64,000 bases of DNA from Zea mays (taxonomy: Eukaryota; Streptophyta; Magnoliopsida; Poales; Poaceae). Below the pieces are notes generated by a model. The model saw only the letters and a program-made list of their open reading frames with translations, was not told the origin of the DNA and did no database searches. Position 1 is the stretch's first letter, and every line of letters starts with the position of its first letter. This document shows positions 33,901 through 44,164 of this stretch, in pieces. The translations under genes were made by a program, and so were the position numbers. The stretch covers positions 181,509,825 to 181,573,824 of the forward strand of contig NC_050096.1 of the NCBI RefSeq assembly GCF_902167145.1, written 5' to 3'.

Positions 33901-34906
33901 GGAGTCTTTTGACTTCGTTGCGAGCTCCTTCGGCCTTATCATCTGACATTTTTCGAAGCCTTTGCTTTCTGGGTCTGAAGGATGGATCAACATTGAGCGA
34001 GTGCTCAATAACATCTCTATTAACTCCGCAGAGATCATTGGCTGACCATGCAAAAACATCCTTGTTATTGAACAAAAACCTTATCAAGGTTTTCTCCTGC
34101 TCTTCGGATAACTGAGAGCCTAACAACACCTTCTGCTCTGCTATGTCCTCACATAAGAGCATAGGCTTCGGCTGGTCTGCTGAAGCTGCTTTCTCTCTTC
34201 TGAATTTGTACTGTTCACAAGCTTCAGCTCCATCTATGTTATGGATTGCTTTTGAGTCAGTCCAATTGCCTTCGGCCCTTCTTGCAGCTTCCTGACTTCC
34301 ATGAATAGCAATGGGTCCCTGATCCGAAGGTATCTTCATGCAAAGATAGGCAGGATGAAGGATTGCTTCGAAGGCATTGAGGGTACCACGACCAATAATT
34401 GCATTGTAAGGGTATTCCATGTCAACAATGTCAAACACAACTTGCTCAGTTCTAGTGTTGTTGATGAACCCGAAGGTCACTGACATGGTGATCTTGCCCA
34501 GTGCTACAATCTGCCTTCCTCCGAAGCCACAGAGAGGATGTGTGGCATCATGAATTTTATCTTCTGGCTCTTGCATTTGTCTGAAGGCCTTAGCAAATAT
34601 GATGTCAGCTGCACTGCCTGTGTCAACCAAGACATTATGGACCAGAAATCCTTTGATAACGCAAGAGATAACCATGGCATCGTTGTGTGGGTAATCTTTG
34701 AGCTGAAGGTCCTCTTGGGAGAAGGTAATAGGAATGTGAGACCATCTTGACTTGATGAAGGGTCCTTGCACCCCAACATGCTGTACCCTTCTCTGTGCTT
34801 CCTTCTTCTGTTTCTTGTTGGCTGGCTCTGAGGACGAGCCACCTGTGATCGGGAGCACCAGCTTCGGGTCCGAAGCAGCTCCAGCTTGGTCGTTGAACGA
34901 AGCCAT
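30953..34906 (-). CDS. Grande-like Pol with in-frame loss of gag
   Basis: The frame is open on the minus strand for 1317 codons from ATG 34906 (MASFNDQAGAASDPKLVLPI); the open frame extends 21 codons upstream into the primer site and LTR, so the ATG after the primer site is preferred. Only about 30 Gag-leader residues precede NKKQKKEAQRRVQ and the protease (VLVDTGSAADIIF, DTG at codons 95-97 from this ATG). Then RT (YVDD at plus 33503-33514), a degenerate first RNase H (YFVSEVLS...LRHYFQAYNI), a second plant-type RNase H (VFCDGSWGTFGAGAAAVL, TNNIAEYEAL, KTDSQ), and integrase with H-H-C-C (ELMKEIHAGLCGSHIGS ... CEGCQKC) and D, D, E (GLDLLGP, TMDNGTQF, SNGLVERANG). All expected catalytic residues are visible. 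The normal gag region and its zinc knuckle are absent. Confidence 0.88.
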   Translation of the reverse strand: MASFNDQAGAASDPKLVLPITGGSSSEPANKKQKKEAQRRVQHVGVQGPFIKSRWSHIPITFSQEDLQLKDYPHNDAMVISCVIKGFLVHNVLVDTGSAADIIFAKAFRQMQEPEDKIHDATHPLCGFGGRQIVALGKITMSVTFGFINNTRTEQVVFDIVDMEYPYNAIIGRGTLNAFEAILHPAYLCMKIPSDQGPIAIHGSQEAARRAEGNWTDSKAIHNIDGAEACEQYKFRREKAASADQPKPMLLCEDIAEQKVLLGSQLSEEQEKTLIRFLFNNKDVFAWSANDLCGVNRDVIEHSLNVDPSFRPRKQRLRKMSDDKAEGARNEVKRLLSAGVIREVKYPEWLANTVMVKKANGKWRMCIDFTDLNKACPKDEFPLPRIDSLVDAAASSELMSLLDCYSGYHQIWMKKEDEPKTSFITPSGTYCYLRMPEGLKNAGGSFSRMTAKVLQSQIGRNVLTYVDDIIVKSTKQENHIADLQETFASFRQAGLRLNPEKCVFGVKKGKFLGCLVSTKGIEANPSKIEAILRMEPPTTKKGAQRLTGRLASLNRFISRSAERNLPFFEVLKSAEVFQWGPIQQKAFEELKQYLIDLTTLTPPMPGAPLLLYVAASHSAVSAALVQEKLDGQVKRQAPIYFVSEVLSLSKKNYTELEKVLYAVLMASRKLRHYFQAYNIIVPSSQPLKDIMRNREATGRIGKWAAELNEFCIEYVHRSSIQSQALADFIADWTPGAQEEERNKDNEAWTVFCDGSWGTFGAGAAAVLVSPSKVKTCYAAKLDFNCTNNIAEYEALILGLRKLKAMGIRRAILKTDSQVVSGHIDKSCKAKDPKLEKYLDMVRRVEASFEGFSVKNIPRGQNEHADLLAKSAAQGLPLPSDVFFETIKAPSVELLERAVLNISPVFSEDWRTEIISYLQGKFLSDDEAYNKRIEARARPYVMIEGELYKHGVCAPLLKCLSRTEGIELMKEIHAGLCGSHIGSRPLLGKIFRQGFYWPKAASDAAELVQKCEGCQKCARDQKQPSSLTQLIQPTWPLQRWGLDLLGPLPPAQGNLRYVVVAVEYFSKWIEAKPLATITSATVQKFFWQNIVCRFGVPKAITMDNGTQFDSEAFRDFCDQIGTKIHFASVRHPESNGLVERANGIIMTGIMKLIFNQPRGKWPDQLTKVVWSHNTTTSRSTGFTPFKLLFGDEAITPEEAKTGSIRIVASAESDSEAAYSIEKDALEGIRLQAVENINKYQAEIVKWRDRKVRLKNIEPGHLVLRRVANPETLGKLQLKWDGPFLVASSSRPGSYRLKDMDGNDIPRSWNADELRRYYV

Positions 34907-34931
34907 CAGCTCAAAAAGTGGAAGTGAGTTC

Positions 34932-34949
34932 ACCGGAGGTGGGCGCCAA
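34932..34949 (-). promoter_or_regulatory. Grande-like primer binding site
   Basis: On the minus strand TGGCGCCCACCTCCGGTG starts directly after the 5' LTR (34950). The TGGCGCC start is typical of gypsy primer sites. Confidence 0.8.
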
Positions 34950-35534
34950 TGTTGGAGACTTGTTCTCAAATGCTATGAATTAAGAACAAGGCAACATAAA
35001 ATGTTAAATGATATTGTCCTTCGTCCGTGAAACATTATTCCTTTGAGGATAATGGGTCTTGGACGAAGGTTGACGAGAGTATTATTACGAAGTTGAACCT
35101 TCGTAATAAACTTTCAATAAACATTGTAAAATAATGCAAAATAAAAGGTATGAAATGGATAAATGAATCACAGATGCATTATATTATATTCACTTGATAT
35201 ATTGAATCATTAAATACAATGATACCTATGCCTTGACAAAGGTTGAATTCCGAGAGATGCAATTGCAAATACCAGAATGCGTGAACAGTAACGGAATACT
35301 GTTCACTATTTATAGGCACAGGACACAGCCTGTGAGGAATTACAAATATGCCCCTTATAAAAACTTACAACATTGACTCAGACATTTATGGACTAAAAGG
35401 TCATTCTATCTTTAAGTCGGTTTGTAATGCCGAAGCTTTACGAAGAAGAACCTTCGGCTATATTATACAAAACAGCTTCATCCGAGGACCACTTCTTTCT
35501 ATAAGACCTTTGGCGACGAAGCATAGACCCAACA
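34950..35534 (-). repeat. Grande-like LTR (5' LTR of the minus-strand element)
   Basis: 585 bp, about two substitutions from 26090-26674 (near 35008 and 35039). Confidence 0.9.
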
Positions 35535-38124
35535 TTGACTCAATCCCGAGAAGTGTGTCTTCGGGGTGCCCCGAGGCATGCTCTTGGGGTTCATCGTCTC
35601 CGAGCGGGGCATCGAAGCCAACCCGGAGAAGATCGCAGCCATCACCAGCATGGGGCCCATCAAGGACTTGAAAGGCATACAGAGGGTCATGGGATGTCTC
35701 GCGGCTCTAAGCCGCTTCATCTCATGCCTCGGCGAAAGAGGTCTACCTCTGTACCGCCTCTTAAGGAAGGCCGAGGAAGCTCTCGGGAACTTGAAGGCGC
35801 TCCTCACAAAGGCGCCTATCTTGGTGCCCCCAGCTGCCGGAGAAGCCCTCTTGGTCTACGTCGCCACGACCACTCAGGTGGTTAGCGCCGCGATTGTGGT
35901 CGAGAGGCAAGAAGAGGGGCATGCATTGCCCGTTCAGAGGCTAGTTTACTTCGTCAGCGAGGTACTATCCGAAACCAAGGTCCGTTACCCACAAGTTCAG
36001 AAGCTGCTGTATGCAGTGATCCTGACACGGCGGAAGTTGCGACATTACTTCGAGTCTCATTCGGTAACTGTGGTGTCATCCTTCCTCCTGGGGGAGATCA
36101 TCCAGTGCCGAGAGGCCTCGGGCAGGATTGCAAAGTGGGCGGTGGAACTTATGGGCGAGACAATCTCGTTCGCCCCTCGGAAGGCCATCAAGTCCCAGGT
36201 TTTGGCGGACTTCGTGGCCGAATGGGTCGACACCCAGCTACCGACGGCTCCGATCCAACCGGAGCTCTGGACCATGTTTTTCGACGGGTCGCTGATGAAG
36301 ACGGGAGCCGGCGCAGGCCTACTCTTCATCTCGCCCCTCGGGAAACACCTACGCTATGTGCTACGCCTCCATTTCCCGGCGTCCAACAATGTGGCTGAGT
36401 ATGAGGCTCTGGTCAACGGGTTGCGGATCGCCATCGAGCTAGGGGTCCGGCGCCTCGACGCCCGCGGTGACTCGCAGCTCGTCATCGACCAAGTCATGAA
36501 GAACTCCCACTGCCGCGACCCGAAGATGGAGGCCTACTGCGATGAGGTTCGGCGCTTGGAAGACAAGTTCTACGAGCTCGAGCTGAACCATATTGCTCGG
36601 CGCTACAACGAGACTGCAAACGAGCTGGCTAAAATAGCCTCGGGGCGAACAACTGTTCCCCCGGACGTCTTCTCCCGGGATCTGCACCAACCCTCCATCA
36701 AGATCGACGACACGCCCGAGCCTGAGGCGCCCTCGGCCCAGTCCGAGGTACCCTCGGCCCAGCCCGAGGCACCCTCAGCTTGGCCCGAGGCGCCCTCGGT
36801 TCAGCCCGAGGTACCCTCGGCCCCCGAGGGTGAGGCACTGCGCGTCGAGGAGGAGCGAAGCGGGGCCGCGCCTGATCGAGACTGGCAGACCCCGTACCTG
36901 CGATATCTCTACCAAGGAGAGCTACCCCTCGACCGAGCCGAGGCTCGGCGGGTGGCGCGGCGCGCCAAGTCGTTCGTCTTGCTGGGCGAAGAGAAGGAGC
37001 TCTACCACCATAGCCCCTCAGGCATCCTCCAGCGATGCATCTCCGTCGCCGAAGGTCATGAACTCCTGCGGGAGATACACTCGGGGGCTTGCGGCCATCA
37101 TGCAGCGCCTCGAGCCCTTGTCGGGAATGCCTTCCGACAGGGCTTCTACTGGCCGACGGTGGTGGCCGACGCCACTAGAATTGTCCGCACCTGCGAAGGG
37201 TGTCAATTCTATGCGAAGCAGACCCACCTGCCCGCTCAGGCTCTGCAGACGATACCCATCACCTGGCCCTTTGCTGTGTGGGGTCTGGACCTCGTCGGCC
37301 CCTTGCAGAAGGCACCCGGGGGCTACACGCACCTGCTGGTCGCCATCGACAAATTCTCCAAGTGGATCGAGGTCCGACCTCTGAACAGCATCAGGTCCGA
37401 GCAGGCGATGGCGTTCTTCACCAACATCATCCATCGCTTTGGGGTCCCAAACTCCATCATCACCGACAACGGCACCCAGTTCACCGGCAGAAAGTTCCTG
37501 GACTTCTGCGAGTCTCACCGCATCCGGGTGGACTGGGCCGCCGTGGCTCATCCCATGTCAAATGGGCAAGTAGAGCGTGCCAACGGCATGATTCTACAAG
37601 GGCTCAAGCCTCGGATCTACAACGACCTCAACAAGTTCGGCAAGCGATGGATGAAGGAACTCCCCTCGGTGGTCTGGAGCCTGAGGACAACGCCGAGCCG
37701 AGCCACGGGTTTCACGCCGTTCTTCCTAGTCTACGGGGCCGAGGCCGTCTTGCCCACAGACCTGGAATACGGCTCCCCGAGGACGAGGGCCTACAGCAAT
37801 CAAAGCAACCAAGCTAGCCGAGAAGACTCGCTGGACTAGCTGGAAGAGGCTCGGGACAAGGCCTTACTACACTCGGCGCGGTACCAGCAGTCCCTGCGAC
37901 GCTACCACGCCCAAGGGGTCCGGTCCCGAGACCTCCAGGTGGGCGACCTGGTGCTTCAGCTGCGACAAGACGCCCGAGGGAGGCACAAGCTCACGCCCCC
38001 CTGGGAGGGACCGTTTGTCATCGCCAAGGTTCTGAAGCCCGGAACGTACAAGCTGGCCAACAGTCAAGGCGAGGTCTACGGCAACGCTTGGAACATCCAA
38101 CAGCTACGTCGCTTCTACCCTTAA
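35535..38124 (+). pseudogene. Huck-like RT end, RNase H and integrase
   Basis: Resumes with [18 protein letters not shown] right after the Grande-like insert. It continues through RT, the first RNase H ([18 protein letters not shown]), the second RNase H ([31 protein letters not shown]), a linker of five 21 bp repeats, and integrase ([14 protein letters not shown] ... [34 protein letters not shown]). A TAG stop at 37837-37839 cuts off the integrase C-terminus (LEEARDKALLHS to LRRFYP, stop 38122-38124). Dual RNase H is a Tat-lineage feature. Interrupted and stop-containing, so non-functional. Confidence 0.9.
36724..36828 (+). repeat. 21 bp coding repeat between RNase H and integrase
   Basis: Five units encoding E(A/V)PS(A/V)QP-like heptads, slightly diverged. 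A flexible linker expansion inside the Huck-like Pol. Confidence 0.75.
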
Positions 38125-41100
38125 GATGTTTTCAAGTTGTTCATATACCTCGCGCCCACGCAAAGTTTAGTCATCAAGGAAGGGTCGGCCTCGCCTCGGC
38201 AAAGCCCGACCCTCCCTCAGGGGCTAAATGGGGGGGGGGACCCCCTCTGCGTTGAAATTTTCCTCGAAAAAAGATCTCTTCTGCCAGGATATCTTCCGTG
38301 CCTTTTGACTACTTCGAAAAGTGGATCCTGAAAACGATGGAGTACATGTAAGCAGCCAAGGCTGACCGAGCCGAGGGACTCCTACGCCTCCGGGATACGG
38401 ATACCTCACTCATCACCTTCTGCGATAAGTGACTCACGTTCGGATAAGTGATTCCGCGGACCGAACAAGTCTTCACATTCGGAAGTTCTTCTGCCGAAAC
38501 GATCCTTCGAGCCTTCTCGACTGAGTCGGTGGTAGAGCCTCATGGACGGGTAAAAGTGCGCGTAAGCGGCAAGGCCGACCGAGCCGAGGGACTCCTACGC
38601 CTCCGGGATACGGATACCTCACTCATCACCTTTCGCGAGAAGCAACTCTCGCCCGCACAAACATCCCTGTTACCGACAAAAAAGTCCAGATACTCGAAAC
38701 AAGAGGAAAAGAGACGCAGCTTTACAACACAGCGAGGGTGTGTGTTCTGGCCTCAGCGGCCGCAGGAGACACACGCTACAAGACAATCTGATCCTGCAGG
38801 CTCGGGTCTTGACGCTGGAAGGGGGCAGCAGCACCCTCGGCATCGACGACACCATCGGCGAGGTCCGACCTAGCCTCGGACGGCGACGTGGTCCGAAGAT
38901 CTCCACTCCAAAGGATGAAGTCATCGCCACGCCCGGGCCATCGCTGCCAGGGTCTCCTCCGGGAACCCGGCCCGAGCGGGCGGCTCAGCCGGTCACCCCG
39001 GGGCCTCGGCCAGCCGTCCTCAGAGGGCGCCAGCCCGACCCGAGGCTTCGGCTGGTCAACTCCAGCGTCGGTCCCGCTAACGGACGACCCGGCTAGGCTC
39101 CGGCCAATCAGGTTTCATTTTCGAGCCAACTCTGCCCATGTTCATGCTGATGTCGCTACCCCTGGCCTCGGCTCATCCAAGAGCGGCCGAGGGGTCCCTT
39201 TAACTAAGCTAGAGGAGCCTCGGACAACAAGGCCGACTGAGCCGAGGGACTCCTACGCCTCCGGGATACGGATACCTCACTCGTCACCTTGACACGGGGC
39301 GACTCACGCTTGGTGAAGCGGTTCAGACAACCAACAAGCGAGTCTTAGTGCTCGAAAATGAGGAAAAAACACGGCTCCATGCCGAAATTACATACATGTT
39401 CAGGCCTCGACAGCCATAATGAACAAAAACACTGGCATTCAGAGTGCCATTACAAACGGAACTCCGGTTCCACCTCCGCAGGTACGAACAACCCCACTCG
39501 ATGGGGGAGGGCCTGCGGAGCAACAGAAGACCGACGAACGGCGCGCCGTCGCCCGCTCCAGCAGCAGCGACGACGACGACTTCTGCTCCGGGGGGCCGAA
39601 CAGCGGCAGCACTGACCTCAAGGCAGATGCTGCTGCCAAGAGGCCCCCGCCCATGCCCAAACTCGTGAGGCAAGGACGGGCAGAAGGCCGTAGAGTTGGA
39701 GGTCGGTCCGTGGGTGGCCCTGACTATCTCGTCGGCGGAAGAACCTCTTCCAGCTGCCGTGGCAGACGCTGGCGCCGCGAGCGGCTCCGAAGCCACTCGC
39801 GTCCGAGAGCCAGGCACGGTGCAGCTGCCAGCGCCACGGACGACGACCGCCCTTCCCTCCGATCACTGAGTGAAGGAGCGGGCCGCCGCCCATGCAGGGG
39901 CCGACCCCAACTCGGCACACTCCCCTCCCCAGCCCTGGTGATGAAAATCCTTGAGGCTGAGGGAGGGGAAGAGGCCGCAGCCCGGCTCGCTTTCCCCCAC
40001 CATCAAGCTGGAGGTCACGATCCTGGGTGACCGCCGGCGGAGGGGTGCAGTTGGGCTGCATGATGAAAATCCTTGAAGCCGAACGATGGCTGAAAGGTAC
40101 CAACTCCCACGGAGTTGCGTTCCTCCAACGATGAGGCGAAAAGACGGTGGGTATCCCCCATCCGGGGGCTTGGAAGGTGGAAAGACATGATGCATAAGGG
40201 AGAGCGAAGACATGGTCACCTTCCGAAGGGGGTCACCCTCCTTTTAAAGGCGACTCTCCCTACTTGCGCCCCCGACCGTCGCGGGCTGAGTCTTCTCCAA
40301 CACACTCCAAGGCCCTCCCCTGCGGCGCGGGGGCTGGGTCCCACATGTCATGCAAGCCGGCTCAGAGCAGAAGAAGCAAAACTGCCGTGCGCGGTGTGTG
40401 CAACCGCCCAGCGGTTACAACTGACCCTCCACTTTGGCCCAGACCAACGGGCGAAAGGGGCGGGCAGCCATGCAGGCGGCATGCAACCGCGCCAAGTGGG
40501 CACCCTTCTCCGACTCCCAAAACGCCCAGCATGGAGGCCCAGGCCCACGCGTCATGCAACCGGCGCGCCGAATGCTTCGTGCATGCAACTGCACCACCAC
40601 TTGCACCACCACCGCGCCTCCTCGACTGCGGAACCAACACCGCGACTCGAGGCGACCCAGCGCACGACCCAGCAGCGCCAGCCTGGCGCGGTGGTCAGTG
40701 CGGCCAAAAAAGGGCCGGCAGTAATGACGGTGGCAGGCGGGCAGGAGCAGCAGTCACGTCGTCAGCCAAGCTCACGTCCCATCCGGGGGCAGCGAGAGAG
40801 CCCTCTCTCACGGCGTGGAGACAACGCGCCCGTGTTCCGTTCCTCGAACGGCTCGCGCACGTGCAACGGCCGCCCCGCGAACCACTCGCCCCGTCGCATT
40901 AACTCCGCGGCGGGACAAGCGGCGCCCCTGGCAGGAGAAGCGGGCGACGCTTCGCCTTCGCCATAATGACCGCGTCAGAAAAGGTACGCCGCGTCGTTCG
41001 ATTTCGTATCCTTTTCCTTTTTTCCTCTTTCTCTCTCTTGCAACAGGGATCGAGAAAGGGGGAAACCCCGAAAAGGATCCTTCCTCGTGAAGGAACCAGG

Positions 41101-42053
41101 CTCCGAGCCTCCCTACTGATCAGAGGTTCGAAGGCTGGCCCCTCGGAAGGGTTCGACAGTCACCTCAGATCACGTGGGCCCTACACCCACTACTGGTCAG
41201 AGGTTCGAAGGCCGGCCCCTCGGAAGCGTTCAACGACTGCCTCAGGCTACTCGGGCTCCGCGCCCACTACTGATCAGGGGTTCGAAGGCTGGCCCCCGAA
41301 GGGTTCACAGCCGCCTCAGACGCCGAGCGAGGGATGACCATGGGTTCGTTCGATACATAACCAAGGCTCGGGCTGCGCTCCCGAGGTACCCTAGGACATT
41401 TCCGAGACCAGTGGGAGCGATCTTGTAACGGAATCCCATCAGAGGGAGGCATCGAGCCCTCGGACCCCGTCGCCAGGGGACCGGGTCCGGCAGATCACCC
41501 GCAGGTACTTTTGGGCGTGCCTCTGGGCCCCTAGCCGACCCCTAACGAACGGGGCACGGATGTCCACTCGGATTACCCGCTTGCAGCTCACCGGAGACAC
41601 CATGTTCGGCGCCCATCGAGGGCAACATGGCGCTTTCCCCCCCTCCTCCTTGCGGAAAGGCGACGCAGGGGCATATGTAAAAAAGCCGAGTCTGTCCCTG
41701 ATCGCCCTCTCGCCCTGTGCAGAGGCTCGGGGGTTGCTCTCACAAACCCGGCTCCGGCCGAACCGTTGACAGCGTCAACATACCAGCCTGAGAACTTGGG
41801 ACCCGACCGTACACCCGGGCTACGGCCAGCTCGCATGAGGGAACAACCAGACCAGCCGAAGCATTACGCGAGGCATTAAGACCTCGAAGGAGTGAAACCA
41901 CTCCTCTGAGGCCTCGGGGGCTACACCCGGCGGGTGCGCTCGCGCGCACCCACCGGAACAAAACGCAACCGAGAAAGGCTGGTCCCCTTGCAAAAAAGTG
42001 CGACGAAAGCCTCCAAGCGAGTGCTAACACTCCCTTCGAGGCTCGGGGGCTAC
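38125..42053 (+). other. Huck-like 3' noncoding region, 3.9 kb
   Basis: GC-rich DNA between Pol and the 3' LTR. A segment with GAGCCGAGGGACTCCTACGC and CTCCGGGATACGGATACCTC occurs at about 38364, 38577 and 39237, with different downstream bases each time. An exact 77 bp tandem repeat sits at 41113-41335. The final bases, GGCTCGGGGGCTAC, serve as polypurine tract before 42054. Open frames up to about 280 codons here (for example 40115-40966) occur on both strands and look like GC-composition artefacts. Confidence 0.65.
41113..41335 (+). repeat. 77 bp tandem repeat, three copies
   Basis: Units start CTACTGATCAGAGGTTCGAAGG-like (first 20 bases shared) at 41113, 41190 and 41267, an exact 77 bp period. 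Identity drops in the second half of each unit. Confidence 0.8.
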
Positions 42054-43613
42054 TGTCGGGGACCATAATTAGGGGTACCCTCAAGGCTCCTAATTCTCAG
42101 CTGGTAACCCCCATCATCATAAAGCTACAAAGGCCTGATGGGTGCGATTAAGTCAGGGATCGGTCCATTCGAGCGACTCGATCACGCCTCGCCCGAGCCT
42201 AGCCTCGGACAAGGGCAGCCGACCCCGGAGGGTTTCCGTCTCGCCCGAGGCCCCCCTCCAACGGCGAACATATTTCCGGCTCGCCCGAGGCCCTGCCTTC
42301 GCTAAGAAGCAACCCTGACTAAATCGCCACACCGACCGACCAAATCGCAGGAGCATTTAATGCAAAGGTGGCCTGACACCTTTATCCTGATGCGCGCCCC
42401 CCGGCAGAGCCGAAGTGACCGCCGTCACTTCGCCGCTCCACTGACCGGCCTGACAGAAGGACAGCGCCGCCTGCGCCACTCCGACTGCGGTGCCACTCGA
42501 CCGAGTGAGGCTGATAGGCAGTCAGGCCTACCGAAGGCACCATAGGAAGCTCCGCTTCGCCCGACCTAGGGCTCGGACTCGGGCTAAGTCCCGGAAGACG
42601 GCGAACTCCACTCCGCCCGACCCAGGGCTCGGACTCGGGCTAAGTCCCTGAAGACGGCGAACTCCGCTCCGCCCGACCCAGGGCTCAGACTCGGGCTAAG
42701 TCCCGGAAGACGACGAACTCCGCTCCGCCCGACCCAGGGCTCGGACTCGGGCTAAGTCCCGGAAGACGACGAACTCCGCTTCGCCCGACCCCAGGGCTCG
42801 CACTCCACCCTGGCCTCAGCTGACGGCCTCCGCCTCGCCCGACCCAGGGGCTCGGACTCGGCCTCGGCCACGGAAGACAGACTCGACCTCGGCTTCGGAG
42901 GAGCCTCCACATCGCCCAACCTAGGGCGCAGGCCAGCCACGTCAACAGGAGGCGCCATCATCACCCTACCCCGAGCTGACTCGGGCCGCAGGGAACAAGA
43001 CCGGCGTCCCATCTGGCTAGCTCCGCCAGATAGGCAATCATGGCGCCCCGCATACTCTGTGACGACGGCGGCTCTCAGCCCCCTTACGGAAGCAAGAGGA
43101 CGTCAGCAAGGACCCAACCGCTCCGACAGCTGTCCCTCCGCCAGGCTCCATCGCTCCTCCGACGGCCACGACATCACACCAGCTGGGTGCCAAAATCTCT
43201 CCGGCTGCCACAACGGCATGTACTTAGGGCGCTAGCTCTCCTCCGCTAGACACGTAGCACTCTGCTACACCCCCCATTGTACACCTGGATCCTCTCCTTA
43301 CGCCTATAAAAGAAAGGACCAGGGCCCTCTTAGAGAGGGTTGGACGCGCCGGGACGAGGACGAGACAGGCGCTCGCTTGGGGCCGCTCGCTCCCTCTCCC
43401 GCGTGGACGCTTGTAACCCCCTACTGCAAGCGCACCCGACCTGGGCGCGGGACGAACACGAAGGCCGCGGGATTCCCACCTCTCTCACGCCGGTCTCCGG
43501 CCGCCTCGCTCTCCCCCCTTCGCGCTCGCCCTCGCGCTCGACCCATCTGGGCTGGGGCACGCGGCGACATTCACTCGTCGGCCCAGGGACCCCCCGGTCT
43601 CGAAACACCGACA
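42054..43613 (+). repeat. Huck-like 3' LTR
   Basis: 1560 bp, uninterrupted, TGTCGGGG...CGACA. It shows the empty site for the Sirevirus-1 insertion (GCAGCCGACCCCGGAG). It has a 56 bp array (about 42548-42800) and TATAAAAG at 43305-43312. Confidence 0.93.
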
Positions 43614-43896
43614 CTAATGCTGCCACCTCGCCCCATCCCTCACCCCGGTCACGCCACCCCATCTCTAGCCCTTGTTGTGCTGCCCTGCCTCCATGCCATG
43701 GAATCGTGACGTCACACTGCAACTGCTCCCCCTCTAGTTGGCCATCCCATGTGCCCGCTCATTATCATTTGCTTCCCAGCTGCCACACGGTGTGCACTCG
43801 TCGAGCTGATCACCACCGCACGTTGCACTGTGCCCGCCCCTACCACCGTGCCATGCTTCATTGCTCGCCCGCTACTGCCCATGCACACCAGGTAGC
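43614..43896. other. Host flank right of the Huck-like element
   Basis: Starts with the CTAAT duplication, then GC-rich, C-rich DNA continuous with 11561-11674 before the insertion. Nothing recognised. Confidence 0.4.
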
Positions 43897-44164
43897 TGAA
43901 AGGGAAATGTGTTATATGCCATTGCTATATTGATTTTGGTGATTAATGACCAACACAACATTGTGATTTAACTAATCTGCTATGTATGTGAAAGCAGGTT
44001 ACTGAGAATCAAATTGAGGGATTCAATGCAGCAATTGGCTCAAACAAAGGCCAGAAAGGGCAAAACTTGGATATGTTGAACTATGAGTAATTCATAAGTT
44101 TGAATAAGTTTTAAATGCCTTAAGAATGATTTTTGAGCACCTAAGATAGATTGAAAAGTCAAAC
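43897..44164 (+). mobile_element. Sirevirus-like LTR fragment, left part
   Basis: Starts TGAAAGGGAAATGTGTTATA and has TTTTGGTGATTAATGACCAACAC, the layout of a Sirevirus LTR start. It is cut by Sirevirus-2 after CAAAC and continues at 55628 (TTTGGAAAAAGTTGCGTTTT). No matching second LTR or coding region is in the window. Confidence 0.6.

Larger units (their letters stand above)
26090..35534 (-). mobile_element. Grande-like Ty3/gypsy (Tat) element, gag-deleted, 9.45 kb
   Basis: The 585 bp LTRs (26090-26674 and 34950-35534) have TGTTGG...CCAACA-type ends and differ at about two positions, so insertion is recent. On the minus strand the order is: 5' LTR, TGGCGCCCACC primer site, a very short gag remnant fused to pol, an 80 bp tandem array, an antisense gene, a purine tract, 3' LTR. 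The antisense gene and the LTR start match my memory of maize Grande, whose full length is nearer 13-14 kb. No target duplication is present (GGCGT on the left, TTGAC on the right). Confidence 0.88.
11675..43613 (+). mobile_element. Huck-like Ty3/gypsy (Tat) element, twice interrupted
   Basis: Both LTRs start TGTCGGGGACCATAATTAGG, which I recognise as the maize Huck type, and both end ...CGACA. The flanks carry the 5 bp duplication CTAAT (11670-11674 and 43614-43618). Without the nested Sirevirus (11845-20717 plus duplication) and the Grande-like element (26090-35534), the element is about 13.6 kb, which fits a full-length Huck. Order: 5' LTR, primer site, gag, protease-RT-dual RNase H-integrase, long 3' noncoding region, purine tract, 3' LTR. 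All proteins are broken by frameshifts and stops. By eye the LTRs differ at about 36 of 1560 positions, giving roughly 0.9 My at 1.3e-8 per site per year (an inference). Confidence 0.9.

Noticed and set aside
39323..40966. Open frames of 160-280 codons on both strands in the Huck 3' region
   Set aside because: GC-rich DNA gives long open frames by chance. No domain, low-complexity composition and no codon signal. A Huck antisense gene would need comparison of several copies.
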